Both the position numbers and the translations under genes were made by a program. A stretch of DNA of 21,565 bases from a virus, in IMG/VR virus record IMGVR_UViG_3300018063_000046, positions 1 to 21,565 of that record; one strand, written 5' to 3'. Numbering within the stretch: the stretch's first letter is position 1; each line of letters opens with the position of its first letter. The notes below the pieces were generated by a model that saw only the letters and a list, made by a program, of their open reading frames with translations, was not told the origin of the DNA and ran no database searches. Below are positions 1 through 5,431 of the stretch, one piece after another.

Positions 1-1265
1 CGTGCGCCGGCGTAGCTGCGGATCACGTTGGTTTTCGCTTCGGAGATCGCATCCTCGAACATGGCCTTTTGCTCTATCGATTTATCGAAGTCGGTCCAGG
101 GTTTTTTTGCTATGCCAAATAGCCGGGCCTTTGCGCCTCGGGAAATCTGGTCGTGGTACCGATTGAAAATCTCAGTTTCTATTCCGACCGCGGCCCGCGT
201 TGGCGCGATCACCACCTTCGCGGTAAGGCCATCGCCGCTTGAGGGGCCAGTCGGCGTTGGGACCACGATCAACTTTCCTGGCGTATCCTGGACAAAATAC
301 ACCGGCGGTCCATCGGCGCGCATGTAATCGCCGTACAGGTCCGAGAGTTCATTGCGAGTCTTCGGAAGGAGCGGCTTCTTGTCGAGCCACACCTGCTGCA
401 CGCGCGCGACCGTGCTGACAGCAGACTGGATATTCGTCGCCGCGGTCCCGTTCAGCGTCCAGGTTTCGCTGGTCACCATCCTGGCGGTAGCACCAGGGGC
501 GACAGCGCCAGCGGTGAAGCGTGAAGGATCAAAGTCCACAACTACCGGGCCACCGATGCCGTTGCGCACGGTGGCGCGGTAGACTCTACCGGCCCAAGGA
601 TAGGCTGCCCCCGCGTTTATTCCAACGTACAAGAGATCGGGGTTGTCGAAAATGGCCCCTGGCGTTGAGGGCACCGTCGCGCCGAGTTGCACCCATGTTG
701 CGCCGTCCCAGGTGTAGAACTTGATGTTGCCCGTTGCTGCGCTGCGCGTGACCTTGACCTTGTGGCGGGTCGCCCCCTCGTGAGACCAAGGCAGGATGAC
801 AGTAGAGTTATAACCAACGCCATTCAAGAGCAGCATAAGAAGTGGTGAAGTTCCTGCTGCACTAACAGCCGTAACTGCAAACCAGTAGCTGTCCTGAAAC
901 CCCTTGCTGATCAGTGTCGCGTTACCAGGAAGTGTCGCCGCTTTCCAATCGACCGCCGGCGATCCATCCCACTCCAGCTCGATGTCGCCGGTGACGCTGT
1001 TCGGCACGCTATCCGACGTGCTCGCAGAGTTGCCCGTGGTACCGGGGAGCACCAAATGTACGGCATCATCTTCCCGTCCGGGCAACGGATAAATATTTTT
1101 TGCCGCCTCAATCAATATCGGCCCTTGGTCAGCCAGCCATACCCAAGAGCGTTCGCAGAACTCGATTGCCGCGAGCTTGACGTGATGCTGCGCGAAAGCC
1201 GGCAAGACCCCAGGGATTTCCGAGAGCACATCGTCGTTAAAATCTGACCACAGCGTTGTTGCCAT
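1..1265 (-). CDS. Phage head-tail adaptor-like protein with inserted LamG-like domain (partial, C-terminus outside window)
   Basis: An open frame starts at ATG 1265-1263 and runs without a stop for 421 codons to the window edge, so the 3' end is missing. The start follows the stop of the HNH gene after one base, and an AGGGA ribosome site lies within that gene's last codons. Residues 1-65 (LWSDFNDDVLSEIPG, then AAIEFCERSW and IYPLPG) and 282-421 (VQQVWLDKKPLLPKTRNEL, YFVQDTPGKLIVVPTP, a YHDQISRGAKARL helix, KPWTD) resemble the phage adaptor family that joins portal to tail. Between them, residues about 75-276 look like a concanavalin A/LamG-type module: GDIELEWD, ISKGF, HKVKVTRSA, IKFYTWDGATWVQLG, then AGRVYRATVRNGI, VVDFDPSRF and ETWTLNGTA. 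Such modules often bind carbohydrate, so a surface-exposed insertion is likely. Family recognition is from memory of conserved patterns. The exact domain boundaries are inferred. Confidence 0.8.
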   Translation of the reverse strand, partial: MATTLWSDFNDDVLSEIPGVLPAFAQHHVKLAAIEFCERSWVWLADQGPILIEAAKNIYPLPGREDDAVHLVLPGTTGNSASTSDSVPNSVTGDIELEWDGSPAVDWKAATLPGNATLISKGFQDSYWFAVTAVSAAGTSPLLMLLLNGVGYNSTVILPWSHEGATRHKVKVTRSAATGNIKFYTWDGATWVQLGATVPSTPGAIFDNPDLLYVGINAGAAYPWAGRVYRATVRNGIGGPVVVDFDPSRFTAGAVAPGATARMVTSETWTLNGTAATNIQSAVSTVARVQQVWLDKKPLLPKTRNELSDLYGDYMRADGPPVYFVQDTPGKLIVVPTPTGPSSGDGLTAKVVIAPTRAAVGIETEIFNRYHDQISRGAKARLFGIAKKPWTDFDKSIEQKAMFEDAISEAKTNVIRSYAGA

Positions 1266-1266
1266 A

Positions 1267-1866
1267 TCACATCCCTGGCCAGAAAGTGTTGTGCTTGGCC
1301 CTATTCGCCAGCACCGTGATAACTTGCAGATTGCCCTCCCAATGCAGTCCGCTTACAGTTCGTCCGCGCAATGGCACAATATGATCAACACAATGACCAA
1401 TGCCTGTCTCCAGAGATAAGCGCCTGGCGTCTTCGTAAAGCGTTCGTATTTTCTCGTGGTCTGCCCATCTAGGAGTAGCGAGAATTTTCGTCGCGTCGCG
1501 TGCGGCAATGTTTGCCGCGACGCGCGCTGCGTTATCCTTGGCCCACTGGCGGGAGTTGGCGCGAGATTTCTTCCGGTTCTTGACGTACCAACGGAACGAA
1601 CGTGCTTTCTGCATAACGCGGACACGTTCTGCGTTGTCGGCGAGCCACTTTGCATGTGAAACCACGTGCTTGGCCATGTTTTCAGGCACGGCGCGCCACG
1701 CGCGCGACTTTCCACGATATTTCTCAGGATTGGCAGCGTACCGCAACCTGGCTAATTCGCTGGTGCAGTCCTTGCAACAATAGGCGAGTCGCGTAGCAGA
1801 TTTCCGGTCTGGAGAAAACCCCGCTTGATTAGGCGTTCGCTTGCAGCGGCGACAGTAGTGATTCAT
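1267..1866 (-). CDS. HNH homing-type endonuclease
   Basis: The product is 199 residues. The N-terminus is a zinc ribbon (C5-RR-C8 and C30/C31-KD-C34). The middle is very basic (about residues 50-125, rich in Arg, Lys and Trp). The C-terminus carries the nuclease signature HCVDHIVPLRGRTVSGLHWE followed by GNLQV and ANRAKHN, so H158/D161/H162, N179 and H192 are candidate metal and catalytic residues. This pattern is typical of free-standing phage HNH endonucleases, which cut DNA lacking the insertion and so spread themselves. The start ATG overlaps the preceding stop (TGATG), and its own stop is one base from the next start, so it sits cleanly between two adaptor genes without breaking either. 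The coding sequence is visibly less GC-rich than its neighbours, which supports later acquisition. Confidence 0.88.
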   Translation of the reverse strand: MNHYCRRCKRTPNQAGFSPDRKSATRLAYCCKDCTSELARLRYAANPEKYRGKSRAWRAVPENMAKHVVSHAKWLADNAERVRVMQKARSFRWYVKNRKKSRANSRQWAKDNAARVAANIAARDATKILATPRWADHEKIRTLYEDARRLSLETGIGHCVDHIVPLRGRTVSGLHWEGNLQVITVLANRAKHNTFWPGM

Positions 1867-2207
1867 CAGCCGGCCTCCGCCTCGAATAGAGCGAAGAACG
1901 CCTGCGCAGAACCGGCATTGGCCGACTCATCGTCTTTCGATTGCGCGCGTGCTGTCACCCAATCCTGGAGCGCTGGCGCATAGTCTTCGAGCAGGGGAAA
2001 AGTCGAGCCCAGGGCGAGCGTCTCCGCTGAGAAGGAGGCAATCGCCCCGAAGAACAAATCTGGACGCTTCTGGTGGAGGATCTGCAGCCCGCCCTTCGCA
2101 TAAGCGAGCAATATCGCGTCGGGGTCTCGTCGGTTTGCGTCTACCGGATCGGCATCATTCAGCGGCAGGCGAGCACGATCGACGATGTTTTGCATGGTGA
2201 GTGGCAT
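1866..2207 (-). CDS. DUF6682-like phage adaptor protein
   Basis: This is a 113-residue protein beginning MPLTMQNIVDRARLPLNDAD, followed by DPDAILLAYAKGGLQIL and KRPDLFFG. These are hallmarks I associate with small phage adaptor or connector proteins (DUF6682-type), which are found next to capsid and tail-connector genes. The rest is helical and acidic, ending in a SAQAFFALFEAEAG helix. No enzyme motif is visible. The gene lies between a hypothetical protein and the HNH gene, with which it shares a TGATG junction, and the larger adaptor follows. Placement after the capsid genes fits a role in closing the portal vertex or attaching the tail. The ribosome site is weak (GGTGAG). Assignment to a head-tail connection role is by family and context. 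Confidence 0.72.
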   Translation of the reverse strand: MPLTMQNIVDRARLPLNDADPVDANRRDPDAILLAYAKGGLQILHQKRPDLFFGAIASFSAETLALGSTFPLLEDYAPALQDWVTARAQSKDDESANAGSAQAFFALFEAEAG

Positions 2208-2220
2208 GACTCACCCGCTT

Positions 2221-2676
2221 CTATGCGGTCTGCGTCGCTTCTGCGTCCAGGGCCTCGAGCTGCGCGACGAGCTTGTCCGTCGGCGTTGTGCCGTGCGGCG
2301 CTTTGCCGGTGAACTTCGGATGCCCGGCGATTCGCTTGATAAGGTCGGGCTTCTTCAGGTTCGAGTAGCCACCGGGTTTCGACGCAGACTTGCTGCCGTT
2401 CTTTGTTGCGGCAGGCCTGGCCTTCGCAGTCGGCTGAGCAACAACGCTGTCGTGGACCTCGTAGCCCTCGGGGATTGCGAGTAGCGTGGCGATGTCCTCT
2501 TTTTCGGAAACGTCGCAGACGTGCTCCAGATCCGGATCGCTCAACGCGCCCAACAGTTCCGGGCCCTTGAGCCCGGCGGCTTCGCGCGGAATGAACTTGT
2601 AGATGCGCCGGCCTTTGCCCTTGCCGAGTTCGACAGTGGTGCCGCCTGTGCGAAAGATCTTGCATCGTATCAGCAT
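2221..2676 (-). CDS. Hypothetical phage protein with C-terminal HeH/LEM-like helices
   Basis: The product is 151 residues with a clear GGAGAA ribosome site eight bases before ATG. Residues 1-30 are a small basic beta-rich piece (KIFRTGGTTVELGKGKGRRIYKF). The middle is followed by a flexible Ala/Lys/Ser linker (about 82-103). The C-terminus (about 104-145: SNLKKPDLIKRIAGHPKF, then DKLVAQLEAL) looks like a short helix-extended-helix element, a fold often seen in small phage head and connector proteins. I do not recognise a defined family. The gene is the first one after the terminator that closes the capsid unit, so it may be read from read-through or from a promoter I cannot identify. A virion-assembly role is inferred from position only. 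Confidence 0.7.
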   Translation of the reverse strand: MLIRCKIFRTGGTTVELGKGKGRRIYKFIPREAAGLKGPELLGALSDPDLEHVCDVSEKEDIATLLAIPEGYEVHDSVVAQPTAKARPAATKNGSKSASKPGGYSNLKKPDLIKRIAGHPKFTGKAPHGTTPTDKLVAQLEALDAEATQTA

Positions 2677-2709
2677 GGTGGTTGTTCTCCGATCGGTTGA
2701 AGAAAGGCG

Positions 2710-2738
2710 AAAAACAAGAGGGCCGAAGCCCTCTTGTT
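2710..2738 (-). terminator. Rho-independent terminator with UUCG tetraloop
   Basis: A perfect 11-bp stem (AACAAGAGGGC at 2713-2723 paired with 2728-2738) encloses a loop that reads TTCG on the minus strand. It is followed in the minus direction by five T residues (2714-2710). It lies 10 bases after the stop of the 2749-3240 gene. Stem strength, tetraloop and U-tract make this a classic terminator for the capsid unit. Confidence 0.9.
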
Positions 2739-2748
2739 CTCCTTGCTG

Positions 2749-3240
2749 CTAGTTGCCGTGGTACGCGGCGCGATAGCTGAGCTTCATGCCCACTACCGCG
2801 TTGGCCGCTGCCGCGGCGTTGCCCGCCGCGATGACGACCAGCCCGATCGAGCGCTCCGCTACGTCGACCGCGATCCGCGCGAAAGCGGTGACGACCGCCG
2901 CCGTCTGCGCCCGGCGCTCGGTGAAGGCTGGCGCCTGGCCGAACGTCGAGGCCGTGAGCCACTTACCACCGTTTGCCGCGGCCGCCGACACTGCGCCGGC
3001 AACGATCACCCCGAGGTCCAGCGTCAGCGTCGCCACGCCGGTATCCAGGTCGTCGTTATCGATCTCCCAATCGATCGGAATTGCTCCGGCCGGCAGTTTG
3101 GCCAACGGAATCGTGTCGTTTGCCGCACCCGTACCGTTGACGATTGCGGTGCAGCGCAACGACACGACTTCCGACCCGTTCGGATCGGGAATCGGCTTGC
3201 GACCGACCGCGTGGAGGTTGAGAGTAACTGCGAAAGGCAT
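2749..3240 (-). CDS. Virion structural protein downstream of the capsid gene
   Basis: The product is 163 residues with AGGAG eight bases before ATG. It contains SEVVSLRCTAIVNGTG, then the stretch LAKLPAGAIPIDWEIDNDDLD and ATLTLDLG. I have seen that LPAG-x-IP-x-D-x-DNDDLD pattern in small proteins encoded directly after DUF4043-type capsid genes. The C-terminal half is Ala-rich with RSIGLVVIAAGN near the end. It has no signal peptide, no enzyme motif, and a beta-rich composition. It is the last gene before a strong terminator and is probably co-expressed with the capsid. It is likely a head decoration, minor capsid or completion protein. The specific role is inferred from position. Confidence 0.75.
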   Translation of the reverse strand: MPFAVTLNLHAVGRKPIPDPNGSEVVSLRCTAIVNGTGAANDTIPLAKLPAGAIPIDWEIDNDDLDTGVATLTLDLGVIVAGAVSAAAANGGKWLTASTFGQAPAFTERRAQTAAVVTAFARIAVDVAERSIGLVVIAAGNAAAAANAVVGMKLSYRAAYHGN

Positions 3241-3272
3241 GGTCTATTCTCCTGAAGAAGTTGAAGGGAATC

Positions 3273-3296
3273 GGGGCCCGCCCGAAGGCGAGCCCC
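3273..3296 (-). other. GC-rich UUCG hairpin after the capsid gene, no U-tract
   Basis: A 10-bp stem with one G-T wobble (GGGGCTCGCC pairing with GGCGGGCCCC on the minus strand) closes a TTCG loop between the capsid stop and the next gene. No run of T follows (GATTCCC instead), so it is a poor terminator. It is better read as an mRNA-stabilising or partial-attenuation element that would raise capsid expression over the downstream gene. Confidence 0.7.
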
Positions 3297-3313
3297 ACCT
3301 GTCCCCGTTTGGG

Positions 3314-4432
3314 TTACGGGTTCGGGTCCGCCGCGGCGGTGTCGAGAGCGATCACACCGAAGTCGCGGCTAACGGCCTCGATGGTAAACGCGGTCTTCTT
3401 CACGCCGAAGATACTGGCGGTCGTGATGACCGCCTGGTTGCCCCGGTCCTCCGATTCTTCGGTCCAGTCGAATCGAAGACCCGTGCCCGGTGATCCAAAG
3501 GAGACCACCCCGGCCTGGCGACCGAGGAAAAGAGCACGCGCGGCAAGCACGTTCGCGCCGGCGCCGTAGTCGCTGAACCGGATCACGCCCTTGTGCTTCT
3601 GGAGAATCGTGTCGGCATACATCCCCATCGCACCTTTGAACATCGGGCTGTTGTTGCCCTCCGCCCCCGCAGCCGCCTTCTGAACGTCGAGCCACTGGCC
3701 GGTCGACGAGTTGGTGCGCACGTCGAATGCTTGCCAGGGGTGCATGACGATCACGTACCGGCCCTCGCCGTCGATCTCGCACGGCTCGATGGCAGGGATG
3801 CCCTCGATGCCGCCACCCATCGTTTCCGCCTGGGTTTGCGCGCGCTCGACCAACGTGAGGTTGAACTTGTCGCCGACCACCAGCGTCGCCTTCGAGGTCG
3901 CCGCACCACCGAACAGGATGTGCTCGGTGTCCGGGGCCACGAAGCCGTTGTTGGCAAAGCCGGGGTAGCTCGTCGGGTAGATGTAGTCCGAGTTGATGCC
4001 CCGGGCCCCCGACAGGTACATGAAGAACAGCTCGTCGAAGATGCGAGCCCACCACTCGGACTGACGCACCCGGGCGATCTTGCGCAGATCGTGGATGGTG
4101 CGCTTGCGGGTCATCCGCCCGCCGGTATTTACACCGCCGCGTGCTTGGTCGATGAAGATCTGGTCCGTGTAGAACTTGAGGTCTTCTTCCTTGCCTCGCA
4201 GGGTGTTGTCGCCTTCGATCGGCTGCATCTTGAGTTGCAGCACGAGATCGTAGGTGATCTGCTCGCCGGCGTCGTTCTCCAGATTCGTGAGAAGCTGGAG
4301 CGGCGTCTGAGCAGTCTCGCCCCGGGCCATGAACTTCTTGCTGAAATAGGACTTGCGCCCTACGTCAACGGCCAGGAAACCGGAGTATTTCTTTACCGCT
4401 TTCGCATCATTGAGGCCTACGATCGTCTTCAA
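3314..4432 (-). CDS. Major capsid protein, N4-gp56-like (DUF4043-type), TTG start
   Basis: The product is 372 residues. Diagnostic pieces in order are GLNDAKAVKKYSGFLAVDV (6-24), SYFSKKFM, the segment around KRTIHDLRKIAR and EWWARIFDELFF leading into LSGARG (110-145), AATSKATL, RYVIVMHPWQAFDVRT (225-240), MFKGAMGMYADTIL, ARALFLGRQAGVVSFG, GNQAVI, and GVKKTAFT with DFGVIALDT at the end. This is the N4 gp56-type HK97-fold coat protein that forms the icosahedral shell. The start is TTG (4432-4430): it lies eight bases after a perfect AAGGAG, no in-frame ATG is near, and the family's N-terminal GLND...KAVK motif starts immediately. The first four bases overlap the GIY-YIG stop (TTGA). Upstream RNA structures can hide the ribosome site (see the 4436-4470 entries). 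Confidence 0.95.
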   Translation of the reverse strand: MKTIVGLNDAKAVKKYSGFLAVDVGRKSYFSKKFMARGETAQTPLQLLTNLENDAGEQITYDLVLQLKMQPIEGDNTLRGKEEDLKFYTDQIFIDQARGGVNTGGRMTRKRTIHDLRKIARVRQSEWWARIFDELFFMYLSGARGINSDYIYPTSYPGFANNGFVAPDTEHILFGGAATSKATLVVGDKFNLTLVERAQTQAETMGGGIEGIPAIEPCEIDGEGRYVIVMHPWQAFDVRTNSSTGQWLDVQKAAAGAEGNNSPMFKGAMGMYADTILQKHKGVIRFSDYGAGANVLAARALFLGRQAGVVSFGSPGTGLRFDWTEESEDRGNQAVITTASIFGVKKTAFTIEAVSRDFGVIALDTAAADPNP

Positions 4433-5130
4433 AGTAAGTGCTCCTTAAAAATTGAGCACTTCCTATGCTCGGTCCTTGCGAAATGCAGACCGTTTCCGGT
4501 CTGCCATTTGCGCGCAGCGGACTGCCAAATCATCTGCGCTGTGAGGCCGTGCTCTTTGCAGAACACAGCGACATTTTCGATCTCGACGCGCCTTCCATCG
4601 GGGAAGATCGCGGTGTAGTCCCACTTTTGGGCACGCTGATTTCCAGTGTGCGCTCTGGACATCTTCGCCTTCGTTTCGTCCGAAGCCTTGCGACCACGTA
4701 AAGCTGCGGCGTGAGCCGCGCGCCACTCCGGCCCGTGGCCTTTGCCTTTGTTCGATGCACTGATGCGCGCGCGCGTTTCTTCCGACGTGTTGATACGCCC
4801 CTGCCCGCCGTGCTTCATGTTCAGGAGCGGGATGCCGCGCCAGTGCGCACGAGCGATCCAATATTTCTCGCGCGCTGCGGACTCGGCGGGCGTGCATCCC
4901 TCGATGACGATCAGGTCCGGCCTGAGACCGGAAGCGCGAAGCTTGCGTATCCACTCGTCCTTCGGTGAATTATCGAACCTGCACTGCTTGAAATGATTGC
5001 GATCGCGCTGGCGCACATCGAGCGCCTTGCCGATGTAGCGCAGTTGATGCGAGCGAGGATCGATGAGGGCGTAAACGGAGGCCGTGGCTGCCTGAGAGGC
5101 TGGCCCTTCCGTTCTGGCGCATACGTTCAT
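4429..5130 (-). CDS. GIY-YIG homing endonuclease with NUMOD3 motifs
   Basis: The product is 233 residues from ATG 5130, chosen because GAGGAG lies eight bases upstream. A GTG at 5166 in the same frame is less likely because it would place the start within the leader hairpin at 5161-5177. The nuclease domain (about 17-110) shows SVYALID for GIY and RYIGK for YIG, then the R40/R43 region, E88 in AAREKYWIAR, and N104 in LLNMKHGG. Two NUMOD3-like DNA-binding helices follow (about 115-130 SEETRARISASNKGKG, 149-164 SDETKAKMSRAHTGN). A C-terminal part (176-219) contains a helix-turn-helix-like piece (VAVFCKEHGLTAQMIW). It cuts intron- or gene-less alleles to spread itself. It sits between a small CsrA-like gene and the capsid gene, and its last codons carry the capsid ribosome site. 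Confidence 0.92.
   Translation of the reverse strand: MNVCARTEGPASQAATASVYALIDPRSHQLRYIGKALDVRQRDRNHFKQCRFDNSPKDEWIRKLRASGLRPDLIVIEGCTPAESAAREKYWIARAHWRGIPLLNMKHGGQGRINTSEETRARISASNKGKGHGPEWRAAHAAALRGRKASDETKAKMSRAHTGNQRAQKWDYTAIFPDGRRVEIENVAVFCKEHGLTAQMIWQSAARKWQTGNGLHFARTEHRKCSIFKEHLL
4436..4461 (-). promoter_or_regulatory. Shine-Dalgarno-sequestering hairpin before the capsid start
   Basis: On the minus strand AAGTGCTC (4461-4454) pairs perfectly with GAGCACTT (4443-4436) across a 10-base AT-rich loop. The stem takes in GAG of the capsid AAGGAG site, and the remaining AAG lies in the loop. The TTG start follows three bases later. Its left arm is shared with the hairpin at 4454-4470, so only one of the two can form at a time. 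The pairing is seen directly. A regulatory role is inferred. Confidence 0.55.
4454..4470 (-). promoter_or_regulatory. TAGGAAG-loop hairpin, copy B (capsid leader)
   Basis: The minus strand reads GAGCA-TAGGAAG-TGCTC, a 5-bp stem with a 7-base loop carrying GGA. The same loop and inner stem recur at 5161-5177, where one stem pair is swapped (A-U for U-A). It is mutually exclusive with the SD-hiding hairpin at 4436-4461, so forming it would free the capsid ribosome site. It lies inside the final codons of the GIY-YIG gene. Confidence 0.5.
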
Positions 5131-5140
5131 CGAAAATGCT

Positions 5141-5160
5141 CCTCGGTTTCTCAACCAAAG
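5141..5160 (-). promoter_or_regulatory. Hairpin burying the GIY-YIG ribosome site
   Basis: The minus strand can fold as CTTTGGTT-GAGA-AACCGAGG, eight pairs including two G-U, with a GNRA-type GAGA loop. The right arm ends inside the GAGGAG site of the GIY-YIG gene. It abuts the hairpin at 5161-5177, so the two could stack. Hairpins that hide endonuclease ribosome sites are known from phage T4 homing endonucleases such as I-TevI. Here the function is inferred. Confidence 0.5.
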
Positions 5161-5177
5161 GTGCACTTCCTATGCAC
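5161..5177 (-). promoter_or_regulatory. TAGGAAG-loop hairpin, copy A (GIY-YIG leader)
   Basis: The minus strand reads GTGCA-TAGGAAG-TGCAC. One more G-C pair (5160/5178) is possible if the neighbouring hairpin opens. Thirteen bases (5163-5175) are identical to 4456-4468. The loop offers an unpaired GGA, the core recognised by CsrA-type proteins, although the preferred A-N-GGA context is not exact. Confidence 0.5.
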
Positions 5178-5182
5178 CACCA

Positions 5183-5230
5183 TCCCGGCGGGAGACTTCC
5201 CCCGGCGGGGTCGCGGCTCTACGTCCGCGA
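5183..5230 (-). promoter_or_regulatory. Structured GC-rich leader segment with three small hairpins
   Basis: Three hairpins are packed together: a 6-bp stem at 5211-5230 (TCGCGG with CCGCGA), a 4-bp stem at 5200-5210 and a 4-bp stem at 5183-5193, the last two sharing the same core (CCC-GCC-GGG on the minus strand). There is no U-tract, so it is not a terminator. With the hairpins at 5141-5177 this makes a highly structured 100-base leader containing five GGA triplets. Confidence 0.4.
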
Positions 5231-5232
5231 TT

Positions 5233-5424
5233 CTACGCCTGTTCCAAAAGAAAAGGTGACTTCACCCGTACAGGTTCAATCGCCACGCCCTTCTCCGACG
5301 AGAAATGCAGGCTCAGGCGCCGCCCGCTTTTCTGATTCGCCGTGACAATCACCCGCCCCGAGTCGATCGAAACCCGATCGCCGACCTCGAGGTTGATGAG
5401 AAGGGATTCGCGTGGTTCTTCCAA
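5233..5424 (-). CDS. Small beta-barrel protein, possible divergent CsrA-like regulator
   Basis: The product is 63 residues, starting at TTG 5424 with a GAGGT ribosome site that overlaps the scaffold gene's last codons. The sequence LLINLEVGDRVSID, then RVIVTA, SGRRLSLHF and KGVAIEPV can be laid on CsrA (LxILTRRVGE..IG, VxVTVL, GxxVRIG, APxxVxV) with one inserted residue. Length and strand order match a 61-residue CsrA. However, the residues matching CsrA Arg6 and Arg44, which are central to RNA binding, are not Arg here (Leu, and Glu/Pro). The gene sits directly before a GGA-rich hairpin leader and the capsid unit, which suits an RNA-binding or capsid-assembly role. It may instead be an unrelated small virion beta-barrel. 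The gene is likely real; the CsrA link is tentative. Confidence 0.6.
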   Translation of the reverse strand: MEEPRESLLINLEVGDRVSIDSGRVIVTANQKSGRRLSLHFSSEKGVAIEPVRVKSPFLLEQA

Positions 5425-5431
5425 AGTCTGT

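Noticed and set aside
2159-2962. A 267-codon minus-strand frame across the terminator at 2710-2738.
   Set aside because: It runs through a perfect terminator and three real genes in other frames, and its composition is Arg-rich noise.
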